Shown: positions 10,612-20,113, counted from the first letter of the stretch. The stretch: 64,000 bases of DNA from Zopfochytrium polystomum (GCA_025765615.1 JAIVFJ010000087.1:124001-188000), one strand, 5' to 3'. Notes: generated by a model not told the origin, from the sequence alone. Numbers and translations: made by a program.

Positions 10612-11015
10612 ATGCAACGTCAAAAAAAAAAAAATAAAGTAAAAATAAAAAGAAGGAAGCAACCTTCTCTCCTCGCCAACCGCAAAATCGTTCCACTCAA
10701 GACCAAGCTCATCCTCGCCATCGCCGTCTTCTCCGCCTCCGCCTTAGTCCAGTCCGTGGCGTGCTCAACCTGCGTTGCGCCAACGGGTCCTCTGTAGTGT
10801 GTCAAGCAACAGCCCAGCAGCCAGCGCCCCAGTCCTCCGCCTCCGGCTCCTCGGTGTCCGCCATCGAGCTTTCCTCTGCCTCCGCCGCCGCACCAGTCAT
10901 GGACATTGTTGAGGATTTCCTCCAGGTGCCTATCGGCCTTATCTGCACAGACTCTTTCACGGCGCTTGGCAATGCTCTGGTGAAGCAGGACAATCAAGAC
11001 TTGAGGAGCACGTGA
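10612..11015 (+). pseudogene. Possible decayed small secreted-protein gene (copy A)
   Basis: One frame reads a Lys-rich start followed by a signal-like helix (TKLILAIAVFSASALVQSVA) and CSTCVAPTG, then stops. A second frame from 10761 continues SSVVCQATAQ and ends LVKQDNQDLRST. The two pieces look like one short secreted protein broken by a frameshift, or an intron I could not place. The same region at 22040-22429 has a different indel that joins the frames. I do not recognise the family. Confidence 0.35.
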
Positions 11016-11058
11016 TTTTAGTACCTTCTGCCTGGCGGCAAAGTCGTGGGAGAGGGGG

Positions 11059-11066
11059 TATAAATA
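11059..11066 (+). promoter_or_regulatory. TATA box (TATAAATA)
   Basis: A consensus TATA box inside GGGGGTATAAATAAGTCC, 216 bp upstream of the start at 11275. The same box and context are kept at 22473 in the duplicate, so the core promoter was duplicated with the gene. Confidence 0.6.
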
Positions 11067-11274
11067 AGTCCAGCACGCAGTTGTATCGCCCCACAACCTT
11101 CACACCACTACTTCCACAGGTGTGTCCTTTCGCGAGAAGTGGCGGGGAATAGCAATGTATTAGTGTTGATATGCAAATCGAACTAACTCCCGCAAACTCA
11201 TTTTCTTCAAGGTCGGACCTCACACCCTCACCCGTACCTACCCTGACCTTGACATTTCATTCCACCGATTACCA

Positions 11275-12675
11275 ATGGCGACCACAGCCGCCGCCACCAC
11301 TGCAGCCGGCACCCGAGCGCAGGTCCTGGAATCCGCCATCGCACGCCTCCGGAGGGCCGCCGACGCCATCACCACGTCCACTTTACCTGATGTCTCGCGG
11401 GAAGACCGTGATCGCGCCGAAGCCGTCGTCCAGTCGGCTTCCTTCGACGTCGAGCAGGTCGTGCAGTCCCTCGCGCAGCTGCGCGCGTCCTCGCCCGATG
11501 CACCACCGCCACCGGCACCTCCAGCGCCCCTCGAAGAACGGGTCGCACGCGCGATCCGCCCCGCCCTCGGCGACCTCGCGGCTTACGCCGACGCCGCTGT
11601 CCGCAGCGAGCTCGCCAAGACGGTCGACCAGATCGTGGACGACCTTCGGCCCCTGACCGGCGGCGGCCGCGTCGAGGACTCCACCCTCCGCACCAAACTC
11701 GACGCCATCGCCAAGGACGCGCCCATCTCGTCTGACCTCGAGGATGTGCTAAACGCTGTTGCAGAGTCCCTCGTCGCGCAGTCGACTCTTCTCTATGGTC
11801 GTCTGGTCGCTGCGGCTGGTGACGCCCTTGCCGAGGCTCTGCTCCCAAATGTGGACAGGACAGCCAAGATGGATGGCGAAGAAGACAACGAGCAGGCGAC
11901 GCCCGTCGCAACTGCTGATACATTCCCTGCCGACGCGCTGCTCCCAAATGTGGATACGGCGATGGCCGAGCTGGGTGGCGAAGAAGAAGCGTTACTTCTC
12001 CAGTGGTCGGAACCTAACCTATACGCTCTTAGCAAGATTCCCGACCCAACAAACACGACAATAGCTCAATTGAGGCCGTTAATTGATGCCAAGGTGGCAC
12101 TTGCTGGCAACGTTGACGAAATTTGGAGAAGTCTTATCGCCCAAAGAGTGGTCTGTTGCTTCTTCAAACACGCGATGCGGTTCTTTAACCAAAACGAGGA
12201 TACCATGAACAGAGATTATTGCGAATTATGGTTCGATCGGAATATGACCCAGCAGCAGCAGACAGAAGCATTGGGCGATGAACTTGTGACGCTGTTTAGA
12301 TCAGGCACTGTCTTGTATTTCGATCGACTGGGCGAGGCAACGGGCTACTACAAAGTGACGTTCCTTCGTGATGTGGAATGCTATGTCACTGGAAGAGTGT
12401 TGTTTGTGGAAAATGTGCTGAACGGTCAGACTGCCAACTACAATGTTGAAAGCATGGATGGTCCATCTGAAGATTGTTCGTCAGAGCACAACTGTGTTCT
12501 CCTATATGAGGGAAGGAAGATCGCTGTACTTGATTATTGTTGGAATGCCGCTTCCGCCGTTGATGACTATGTTATGGGTCTGAGTCGGGCGGTGGGTGTT
12601 ACTCGCGGTTCACTAGAGAAGACTGTGAGAGAAAAGTATGTCGAGTGCATCGAGTGCATTGAAGCTGGGTATTAG
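11275..12675 (+). CDS. Unrecognised 466-aa protein, copy A (duplicated with the ART-like genes)
   Basis: Single exon with no signal peptide or membrane segment, so probably intracellular. The N-terminal third is Ala-rich and helical (AQVLESAIARLRRAADAI; DAPPPPAPPAP linker; LAKTVDQIVDDLRPL) and looks like a coiled-coil or helical bundle. The middle carries a short internal repeat: ALLPNVD occurs twice, each followed by an acidic GEE stretch. The C-terminal part from about residue 290 is a globular domain rich in aromatic and Cys residues (CCFFKHAMRFFNQNEDTMNR; GYYKVTFLRDVECYVTG; DCSSEHNCVLLYEG; AVLDYCW). The duplicate at 22698 is identical over about 105 consecutive residues of this domain and diverges after it. 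No known domain is recognised. It sits between ART-like genes in both copies, so a functional link is possible but unproven. Confidence 0.75.
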   Translation: MATTAAATTAAGTRAQVLESAIARLRRAADAITTSTLPDVSREDRDRAEAVVQSASFDVEQVVQSLAQLRASSPDAPPPPAPPAPLEERVARAIRPALGDLAAYADAAVRSELAKTVDQIVDDLRPLTGGGRVEDSTLRTKLDAIAKDAPISSDLEDVLNAVAESLVAQSTLLYGRLVAAAGDALAEALLPNVDRTAKMDGEEDNEQATPVATADTFPADALLPNVDTAMAELGGEEEALLLQWSEPNLYALSKIPDPTNTTIAQLRPLIDAKVALAGNVDEIWRSLIAQRVVCCFFKHAMRFFNQNEDTMNRDYCELWFDRNMTQQQQTEALGDELVTLFRSGTVLYFDRLGEATGYYKVTFLRDVECYVTGRVLFVENVLNGQTANYNVESMDGPSEDCSSEHNCVLLYEGRKIAVLDYCWNAASAVDDYVMGLSRAVGVTRGSLEKTVREKYVECIECIEAGY

Positions 12676-12958
12676 CTCCAGGTGCAGTTCCACTGATCCC
12701 GCCTGGCCCATTTGAGCAACCTCCTTCGGCGCATTTTTTTTTTTTTTTTCTTCCTCTTTTGTCTTTGGCAAAAAGAAAGAACAGTGCCGCGAGTTGGCGG
12801 AACAGGAAGACTCTTCGGAAATGGGGAGACATGCGTGGCGCAAGTGTTTGTGTGCTCAGCCCAGCCCGCACACTTGCATCCGCACACAGCACACTACAAC
12901 TGTACTTCCAATATTAAAACAGCAAAGAACCTTTTCACCGCGCCCCATCCTCCAAGCC

Positions 12959-13603
12959 ATGCTCCCCTTCCGCTGTCTCCTCGCCCTCCTCGGCGCCTTG
13001 CTCGTCCTCACCCTCGCCCCCTCTCCCGCCACGGCCCTTCCCAAAAACGACCGCTTCGTCTACCACAGCCTCCCCACCGCCGACGCGCGCGCCAAGGTGC
13101 AAAGCGGCGGCGGCATCGACGCCTCCGACAAGACGGCCAAAATAAACCCGGCACAGCACCATCTCGGCCAAATGCCGTCGCAGTACGTCAACACGAACCC
13201 CTACAAGGTCGCGCAGGAGCTCAACAGGCAGTCCGGGCGGCACGGGGTTGTGATGATCGACACGACCAAGGTGCCCCACTACAAGGACCACGTGGATTTG
13301 CGACAGTACGCGAAGAAGAACAAGGACAAGTTTACGGGAGCGATGGAGAACGACGTGATGAAGGAGAAAGCGAAGCTGATTCCGCAACATGTGCCGGCCG
13401 AGGCGTGCACGCTGCTGTCCAGGCGGGGCGTTGGGGAGGGTGGAGGGCTGTTTAGGCGCGCCGGCGGGTCGTGCAAGAAAGAAGGAGGGGTCAAGGGAAA
13501 TGGAGGTGGTAAGGTGGCGGCGGCAAAGGGCGCGCCTGCTGCGAAGAAGGCGACGGCAGCCGCTGGTTCGTCTCCCAAGGCGTCCAGCGGCAAGACGAAG
13601 TGA
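12959..13603 (+). CDS. Secreted ADP-ribosyltransferase-like protein 2 (degenerate catalytic residues)
   Basis: Single exon, 214 aa. The start is chosen at 12959 because it gives a clean signal peptide (MLPFRCLLALLGALL to SPATA). An upstream in-frame extension to 12794 would bury that signal. Motif order matches the other family members: FVYHS, GGGID, QYVNTNPY, HGVVMIDTTKVP, EKAKLIPQHVPAEAC. Compared with R-S-E, the Arg is His36, the S-T-S is N-T-N (78-80) and E-x-E is E-K-A, so this copy is the most degenerate of the intact ones. Cys150 and Cys172 flank dibasic sites RR 155-156 and 166-167. The Ala/Lys/Gly-rich tail ends GKTK. The equivalent gene in copy B (24468) is broken. Confidence 0.62.
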   Translation: MLPFRCLLALLGALLVLTLAPSPATALPKNDRFVYHSLPTADARAKVQSGGGIDASDKTAKINPAQHHLGQMPSQYVNTNPYKVAQELNRQSGRHGVVMIDTTKVPHYKDHVDLRQYAKKNKDKFTGAMENDVMKEKAKLIPQHVPAEACTLLSRRGVGEGGGLFRRAGGSCKKEGGVKGNGGGKVAAAKGAPAAKKATAAAGSSPKASSGKTK

Positions 13604-14121
13604 TTTGGGTTCTTGTGCGCCTTCTCTCCGACTTTCTCGGTTTCCGCGCTACACACAACCTTGATGGGTTTCTTTTCTCGCGGTTTTCCCTCAAACAGAA
13701 TATATCGTTCACATTTCAAATACTGGAGGCCAGAAGTTATCGCCGAATTATGGCAAAAAAATCCGTGACGAGTTGATACGCAGCATCGACAACCTTTTAG
13801 GAAGACAGGCCTTGCTGGCGCCACTGATACGCGCTGTCGTTCGTTCCGCTGAAGTAACACCCAACCTCCCCGGGTCATTTGGCACAGACTTACACAGGGA
13901 ACAGAGGAGAACAAAAATTCCTAGTCCGCCGACGTTCGGTCCAGCTCAAAAAAAAAGGTGTATGTGCTCAGCCAAGAGTAACACTTCGAATTTTTTTTTT
14001 TGATATTTACTCGCACAAGCTTCTTTACCATGAAAAACGAGAAAGAGGAGTCAAAGCACGCAGCTCCGCACCAGTCCGGCAAACGTGCTCGGTGGCAGTA
14101 ACAGTCAGTCGGCCGGCTGGC
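13604..14121. other. Intergenic between convergent ART-like genes
   Basis: 518 bp between the stops of the + gene (13603) and the - gene (14122). It should hold both terminators. A short A-run (13948-13957) and T-run (13991-14001) are present. No gene is seen. Confidence 0.5.
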
Positions 14122-14844
14122 TCACCGCTTTGCACGTTTGGGCGATGCTTTTGGTGGCTTCGCCGCGGCCGTCGTTGGCACCGTCGACGCCTTCCCCTTT
14201 GCTGCTCCCGGTGCTGATTGCGGTGCGCGCGCCGCACCAGGTTTGCCGCCCTTTCCTCCCGCGCAAGATTTCGACCCCTTGCCACGCCGGTACAGCAAAA
14301 GCTCCCCCACCGACTCGCCAGGGCCGCCGCCGCCGTCCCTCCTCTCCAAAAACAAGCTGCACGCCTCCTGCGGAATCTCGTGCTTGATCAGCACCTCTTG
14401 CTCGATCCTCGACACCTTTTCAAAGCCCGAATTCTTCTGGTGCCGCTTCTTCATGTACTTGTGCATGTCGATGCTGTTCTTCTTGAACGCGGGCACTTTT
14501 GCCGTGTCGATCTTGAGGATGCCGTGGCCCTCTTCCTCGTTGTAGACTTTCGCGACGACCGGCGCCTTGCTCGTCGAGATGAACTGCGTCGCGAGGTCGC
14601 CCATCTGATGGTCTTCGGGCGTGTAGGTGGCGGACTTGTCCGCGGCGTGGAGGCCGCGGCCGGTTTCAAAGTTGGCTTTGTCGGCGGATGTCATGGCGCG
14701 GTAGAGCGTTTTGGGTTTGGATTGGGCTAGGCCGGGCGAGGCGGCGACGAGGTGGCGATGGTGGTGCGGGAAGAGGGAGATACTGAGGAGGCTGACGCTG
14801 AGGACGCTGAAAAGGAGGAGGACGGGAAGGTGGGGTCGGAGCAT
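14122..14844 (-). CDS. Secreted ADP-ribosyltransferase-like protein 3 (R-S-E residues retained)
   Basis: Single exon, 240 aa. The start at 14844 gives the signal peptide MLRPHLPVLLLFSVLSVSLL and matches the intact duplicate at 26053. This member keeps the full cholera-toxin-type ART signature: LYRAM with Arg49, a GRGL turn, QFISTSK with S-T-S at 90-92, HGILKIDTAKVP, and IEQEVLI with E-Q-E at 148-150, followed by HEIPQEAC. It is therefore the best candidate for an active mono-ADP-ribosyltransferase, probably extracellular or delivered to another cell. Cys162 and Cys194 bracket two dibasic RR sites (168-169, 186-187), like a nicked A1/A2 loop. The tail is Ala/Lys/Pro-rich and ends KRAKR. Substrate and target are unknown. 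Confidence 0.68.
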   Translation of the reverse strand: MLRPHLPVLLLFSVLSVSLLSISLFPHHHRHLVAASPGLAQSKPKTLYRAMTSADKANFETGRGLHAADKSATYTPEDHQMGDLATQFISTSKAPVVAKVYNEEEGHGILKIDTAKVPAFKKNSIDMHKYMKKRHQKNSGFEKVSRIEQEVLIKHEIPQEACSLFLERRDGGGGPGESVGELLLYRRGKGSKSCAGGKGGKPGAARAPQSAPGAAKGKASTVPTTAAAKPPKASPKRAKR

Positions 14845-15450
14845 GGCTGGCTGGCTGCAGGCCAGTTGACGCAAGCGAGTTTGATTGGGGAAGATTGGGC
14901 AAATTTATTACAAAGCGGGCTGAACACTCTTGCGCGTTTTCCAAGTGACTTTACTTTTGTACCCGGAGACACTCGGGGTTGGGCTCTGATTTCGTCCTTG
15001 CAATTCTGCATTTTTTCTTCAAAAGTCTTCTTCAGTCGAGACCGCAGTAATGTCCTCGCTCTCCAGAGATGGTCAAGTCTGTACTCAACGCAAGGTCCAT
15101 TATGTCGCAGCCACCATCTGACGTAATGCTCTGGGACGACATCGCTTCTGAGAGTGGGGGAGAATTTGAAAACGGTTTGTGGCTGTTGCTAAATGATCCA
15201 GCTGGGGCTCATCACAACTTGTGCTACAATGTAAGTTCATGTTTCTAGAACAGGCTTTACGCTAGAAGTACAAGCCGCGATATCCCACACCCTCCGTCGG
15301 CGCCTGGGTCTGCTGGTCTCGCGGACGTGAGCCGCGTCGGTGAACAAGGTGCGGCGCCTGCTGCAGGCAAGCGTTAGCGGCGGCGAGGCACCTCGTTTTC
15401 GAATCCTTACCCCGCGATGCTTCTTACCATTTGCTCGTTTTTGTTCTTTA
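14845..15450. other. Intergenic: promoter side of ART-like gene 3 and flanking module copy 2
   Basis: It holds the 5' flank of the minus-strand gene, then a stretch matching 26220-26670 that includes the dispersed module (15270-15405). The last 45 bp match the 3' flank of ART-like gene 1 up to the Harbinger insertion. No gene is seen. Confidence 0.5.
15270..15405. repeat. Dispersed flanking module, copy 2
   Basis: It contains GATATCCCACACCCTCC, TCTGCTGGTCTCGCGG, GTCGGTGAACAAGGTGCGGC and GCGGCGAGGC. It is nearly identical to 26465-26600 and more distantly related to 8697-8870. Confidence 0.7.
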
Positions 15451-15714
15451 GGGACTGTTTGGCGCCAGCCGATTTTCACGAATTTTTTGTTTTCACTAAT
15501 TGAAAAAAGTTGACCGACATGTGTTTCGCAAACTTGTGGAGGTGGGCGTTTGGCTGTCCACAAGCAACTTTGTTGTTCCCTTTTTTGTGGTGCGGCCTGT
15601 TTGGTGGCCAAAAAACCCATGAAAAAAATAGTTTTCGCTACTATGAAAACCTGTGAAAACGCAAAACAGCCTCTCCCCTGTTTTTCGTTTCCGCAAGTTG
15701 GACTTCGACAAAAA

Positions 15715-16543
15715 ATGGGCAAATCAGGCAAACCCTCCAAGTCAAAGAAGTCAAAGAAGAAGAGCAGCAGCTTGCACACCCAGAAGCGCCTACGAGTCAA
15801 CCCACCGAAGGCAGCGCAGGCCGAGGAAAATGGAGGGCGAGCAGCTGTTGGGATCCCTGAGGCCTCATCAGTTGAACATCATCAGCTGCAAGCAGCACCA
15901 CAGCCTCAAGAGATTGCTCCCAAAGCCTCAGCAGCAGCAGTGAAGAGTGCAGCAGCAGCTCCGACAGTGACTCCAACAGCGATTCCAGTTCTGGATGTGG
16001 GGTTGCCAGCAAGTCTGATCGCTTCAAGTGGACTCTCGATCTTGAATCCGCCCTTGTAGAGGCGTATAATCAGCTTCCAAACCCGTACTGCTGACAGCAA
16101 CCTGAAGAAATCCGAGTGGACAATTGTGCAATCGTCGTTCAACAAGGGAAGTGGGCAGAATGCGTCTGTGAAGCAGCTAATCAGCAAGTGGAACAGAGTA
16201 GGTTGAGTGTGAAAATGCCCTACCAGCCTGTTTGACTCAACACTCAGATCACATCAGACTTCGATACGTTGAAAAAATTGCGAAGTAGCGATGTTGGATC
16301 CGGCTGGGGATGGGATGATGTGAAAGGGATGTTGGTCCAGCCCAACAAAGTCGTTTGGGAGGAATGGATCAAGGCAGCTAGTCTTGCTTGCTCTTACTGT
16401 TTATTATCTGTAACACTATCTGGAAAGGCAGGGAGAAACCGCAGGCATTTCAAAAAGCTGAAGTTCCCGTTCTATGACACTGTAGATGGTCTAGTTGGAG
16501 GTATGGTTTGGGTTGGTATTAGGTTCACCTTTGTCAACCGTTA
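15715..16543 (+). pseudogene. Harbinger MYB/SANT-like DNA-binding protein gene, frame-broken
   Basis: It starts MGKSGKPSKSKKSKKK (Lys/Ser-rich). The DNA-binding core follows in shifting frames. DRFKWTLDLESALVEAYNQL lies near 16020-16085 in a frame other than that of the start. NLKKSEWTIV to QLISKWNR (16099-16198) is in a third position after a stop. An intron 16199-16248 (GTAGGT to CTCAG) leads to ITSDFDTLKKLRSSD, SGWGWDDVKGM and VVWEEWIKA. The order W, K-x-K-W, GWGWD, VWEEW is the MYB/SANT-like domain found in PIF/Harbinger elements. At least two frame changes make it non-functional unless further introns exist. Confidence 0.65.
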
Positions 16544-16933
16544 ACGGAGATTTACAGGAACCAGAGCAACGGGTAATACACACCAAGACATGAAGACATT
16601 TTACTTATGGGTGTAAATGCTTGTAAAGCCCGCCTCTTCAACAATATTCACCATTCTATTCGCCTTACATGGCTGTTGAGCGAGCTCAACCAGTCAGCTA
16701 ATTAGTGTCTAGACACCCAATGGCCCAAAAATATCAAATAAACCCGATTTTTCATTGAGACATCAGCTCCCGTCTGTCAATCAGACGATGGCTTTTTCGC
16801 GTGTTTGATAGTCCTCCCACATCTTCTCTGCGGGCTTGTCCCGAAATTCAGCAGCCTCACAGTACCTGGCTAAATAACCGGTTCTAGCTTCCTCATTTGC
16901 GGCTGCTGCCTCACAAGCACGCTGCTCACGACG
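16544..16933. other. Transposon interior between the two convergent genes
   Basis: 390 bp of AT-richer DNA between the ends of the MYB-like gene and the transposase gene. It contains both 3' flanks. No other coding signal is seen. Confidence 0.5.
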
Positions 16934-17912
16934 TCAGTTCTGTTTTTGTTGCAATTCCTCCTGCACCTGACGATCGCAGAACTCAGCCAAATATTCTGCA
17001 ATATTGTCATCATCTTCTCTCGCCCGATTGATTGTTATGACATTGTGTAGGGCGCACGTAACAGTAACCAAGAGAACTTGGACTTTCTCAAAATCGTACT
17101 GAGGTGGCAACTGCAAAATTCGAAAGCGGCCCTTCAGTATGCAGATAGCTCGCTCAATGGTATTCTGTAGCTGCGAGTGCCGAAGGTTGAAAAGCTCCTT
17201 TGGATCATCTGGTCTACGAAAGCCCAGACTTAATAAAGAAAGTACAACATGAAGCAACTACTCACTCAACATTTGCTGATCCCCATTCCTTCAAGTGGTA
17301 GCGGACACCCCGATATGCCGATATGGAACAAGTGCATCCATTGACAGTGGATAGCCAGCATCTGCTAGAAAGAATTTACCTGGCACAGACGGAAACAACA
17401 CAGATTCCCGCGCCTTCCGGAGCACTGTTGTGTCAGCAGCACTTCCTTTGTACCCTGGGAAAACAAACTGAAACAAGCAGCTGTCCAGTGTACATGCCAA
17501 CAGGACATTCTGGCTCAAAAATCCTTCCGATTTCGAAATGGGCCGTGTGTAGTGGTTGGTACGTGTGCAGGAATGTGCGTGCCATCAATTGCTCCAATAC
17601 AGTCCTTTAAGTAGGGGAAGAATCGCCGATCACGTTTCCTCTCTTGCGGGAACTCGATCTCTTCGGAAGGTGGTTGAATAACCATTGGAAGCATTGCAAA
17701 CCTTCTGCACGATCGGAGAACCTCATGGAAATATCGATGGACTGTCTCTCCAGAATGCTGGAAAGTCTCCTGGGCATCACGACTTGACTTGCCACCTCCA
17801 GTCGTCGTTGTTGCCAGCAATAATTTTTTTTTGACCAAAACAGCTCTGCAACAACTGGCACCTGTGGAAAAATTTCTGGCGCTTCTGTGAAAAACCGTCC
17901 CGCAGTCAAACG
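16934..17912 (-). pseudogene. PIF/Harbinger DDE transposase, frameshifted
   Basis: Read from the right end, the N-terminal helical region (ETFQHSGETVHRYFHEVL) leads to CIGAIDGTHIPAHVP (first catalytic Asp). Then come PGYKGSAADTTVLR and FFLADAGYPLS (second Asp), then RYHLKEWGSANVE. After a short intron (donor GTGAGT near 17265, acceptor TTCGTAG) comes ELFNLRHSQLQNTIERAICILKGRFRIL (catalytic Glu). This is the DDE_Tnp_4 pattern. One base is missing near 17517 (between RNRKDF and SQNVLLA), and the frame changes again near 17300 between HIGV and VRYHL. The three catalytic residues survive but the protein cannot be made as it stands. Confidence 0.85.
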
Positions 17913-17921
17913 GGCCCCTTA

Positions 17922-18200
17922 TCAAACAAAATTCATTATTATATCCTCCGTTGAGGACTTAGGCGCACACAACACACACACAGACAAAAAAAAGTAGGGG
18001 ATGACAAGGTTTCGAGAGGCGCGGGGTGGCGAGGAAACTGGGCTTTTCCTTTTTTGGACAGACAAAAAAATCAGTTGTCTGTCTTGTCTGTCTGTCTGTC
18101 TGTCTGACTGTCTGTCCGTCTCTCGATCACCTTCAAATTACAACAACAACAACGAAGCAAAATAAAAAACCAAAAAAAAAAAAAAAAAAAAAAAAGAAAC
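17922..18200. other. Intergenic: promoter of the arrestin-like gene
   Basis: It holds a TGTC microsatellite (18071-18120) and a poly-A run ending at 18195, five bases before the start codon. No gene is seen. Confidence 0.5.
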
Positions 18201-19028
18201 ATGTTTGGTAGTGGCGCCCCAACTCTCCTCAGGATCCGCCTGCCCGACAGCGCCCGCCGCGACCTCGACCCGCTCCACTCGTACGCGGACCGCCCGCAGC
18301 CGCCCGCCGCAGACGCCGACCTCGAGCGCGCGTTCCTGCTGGCGCGCCCGGACCTGTGCGCCCGCGCCCTGGCAACCGCCCGCCGCGGACACCTGCTCGA
18401 CCCCGACTCGCACGACGCAGCCGACCGCTGCCACGACAACGAGGACGCCGCCGCCACCGCCGCCTCCGCCGTCGCGCCCCTCGTGTTCCGCGACACGGCC
18501 GCCGCAGTCCCGCGCAAGACCGCCTTCGCCGCGGGCGCCGCCGCGCCGCTGCTCGCGCCGTCTTACACCGTCCTTCCCTCTCCTCCAACCCCTGCCGGCG
18601 GCGTCGCTGTCGCCAGCGTGCCACTATCCTCCACCGCCGTCCTCGAGCTCGTCGCTCCAGGCGGCGGCGCAGGGGTCCCCGCCGCGTACACGCTGATCCG
18701 CGGCGCGAACGGGTCCCCCGCGGGATGGGCGATCGCCGGGTCCGTGCGGGTGCGGAACGCAGCGGGCCGGCACAAGGCGGTGCGGGTCGCCGAGGTGCGC
18801 GTCGAGCTGGCGGTCCAGTACGCTGGGCTGCAGGTAGCCGACGGCGGCCGCAAGACGGCGGCGTTCCGACACCGGCTTTTTGACGCCCCGCCCGTGGTGG
18901 TGGTGCCCGGCGAAATGGTGAGTGGGGTTGGTTTCTATCGACGAGGGGGAGTTCGGGCTTCAGAGACATGTGTGTCACGCTTGCACACTGACTTCCACAC
19001 AACGCAACACACTCACTCGCTCACTCAC

Positions 19029-19090
<62 letters not shown>

Positions 19091-20113
19091 ATTCTCTCTC
19101 TCGCAAAGGCCCCGAACGCAACTTTCGAGGCAGCATTCCGCTTCCCGTTCCCGAATGCGGGCCCTCCGGCGCTGGACCTGACTGCGTCGATGGGCCATCC
19201 GACGGCCGCGGTCGTCAGCTACGTCCTCACCGCGACCGCGACGGTTGCCGCGTCTTCGCCGTTTGGCAAGGCGCAGGCGTGCACCGTGTCGTACAAAGTC
19301 CCCGTGGGCCCGCCGACCGGTTTGGCGAAAGTTTCGCCAAAGACGGCGTCGTCGTCGTCCCCGCTGCCTCTGCGGTGCAGCAGCGGCGCCGACGTTGCGG
19401 GCAGCGGGCGCGCGCTGGCGTGGTGGGTGCGGCTGTCGTCGGGGCGGGTCGTGCCCGGCAGCGACCTGGTTGTGGAGGTGGCTGTACTATCCAGCGGCGG
19501 CGGCGGCGGTGACGCGGTTGGTGTGAAGGAGGCAGAGGTGACGCTAAGCGAAGTGGTAGCGCACGTGGAGACGGGCGCAGACGGGCATGCAGTGGGTGTC
19601 GCGACGGCGGCGGGGGTGACGCGGACGTCGGTCGGGCCCGGCGAGGCGGTGCGAGCGACCGCGCACGTGGCGCGGCGGGTGACGGTGTTGGGGAAGGGGT
19701 TGGAGTGGGAGGACGCCGACGCGGGCGGCAGCGGCGAGGGCAGCGGGGTGTGGGCGGCAGCAGCAGCCGCGGCGGAGGCGGAAGGGCGGGTGCGGGTGCT
19801 GCGGGTGAAGGTGCCGGTGCCGGCCCACCCGTGCACGACGCGGCCGGGTCCGGCGGTAGACGGACTGCCGGCGGAACCCGCGCGGGCGGGGGCGGCTCCC
19901 GGGAAGCTTCCGCGGGTGGGGAAGACGGTGTCGACGTGCGTGCACTTTGACGGGCAGTGGAACGGCGTTTTGATCGCGCACGAGCTGACGGTGCGGCTGA
20001 CGGTCGAGCGCGGGCGGTCTGTCGACTGGGTGGAGGAGACAATGCCCATCGTCGTGGTTGCGCCGCCGTGGACAAGCGGGGACAACGACACGGAGGAGTT
20101 GCCAGGGTACTGA
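18201..20113 (+). CDS. Arrestin-domain (alpha-arrestin-like) protein
   Basis: Two exons, 18201-18917 and 19109-20113, joined across a GTGAGT/CAAAG intron to 573 aa. The intron carries a CA microsatellite. The junction restores the arrestin core: HRLFDAPPVVVVPGEM then APNATFEAAFRFPFPNAGPPALDL, the bend before the sandwich strand that ends YVLTATATV. The N-terminal half is unusually Ala/Pro-rich. The C-terminal sandwich includes VSTCVHFDGQWNGVLIAHELTVRLTVE and WVEETMPIVVVAPP, the closing strands of an arrestin C domain. Alpha-arrestins are cytosolic adaptors that recruit Rsp5/Nedd4 ligases to membrane transporters. No PPxY motif is visible here, so ligase recruitment would need another route. 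Codon use is strongly GC-biased. Confidence 0.72.
19027..19087. repeat. CA microsatellite
   Basis: About 30 CA units inside the single intron of the arrestin-like gene, ending about 20 bases before the 3' splice site. Confidence 0.95.

Larger units (their letters stand above)
9865..15405. repeat. Segmental duplication, copy A
   Basis: A segment of about 5.5 kb that recurs at 21281-26700 in the same order and orientation: the 3' part of ART-like gene 1, dehydrogenase debris, a small-gene relic, TATA box, the unknown 466-aa gene, ART-like gene 2 (+), ART-like gene 3 (-) and the flanking module. The coding parts are close to identical; intergenic parts carry small indels. The start lies inside the coding region of ART-like gene 1, because copy B begins at the corresponding GGCGCGCCGGCGCTGGGTGC. 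Confidence 0.88.
15451..17918. mobile_element. PIF/Harbinger DNA transposon with TTA target-site duplication
   Basis: The 2468-bp element carries two convergent decayed genes, a MYB/SANT-like gene (+) and a DDE transposase (-), which is the PIF/Harbinger gene pair. The ends are imperfect inverted repeats: the left starts GGGACTGTTTGGCGCC, and the right read on the minus strand starts GGGGCCCGTTTGACTGC. The element is flanked by TTA at 15448-15450 and 17919-17921, the 3-bp duplication usual for this superfamily. Removing it and one TTA restores TTTGCTCG..TTGTTCTTTATCAAA, which is present uninterrupted at about 10075-10100 and 21508-21535. This confirms both borders. Confidence 0.9.

Noticed and set aside
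12794..12958. N-terminal extension of ART-like gene 2
   Set aside because: Starting at 12794 would put 55 residues before a perfect signal peptide, and the extension is not conserved in the duplicate.
18071..19002. Arg-rich minus-strand frames over the arrestin-like gene
   Set aside because: They are antisense shadows of very GC-rich codons. The plus strand has the spliced arrestin-type strands.
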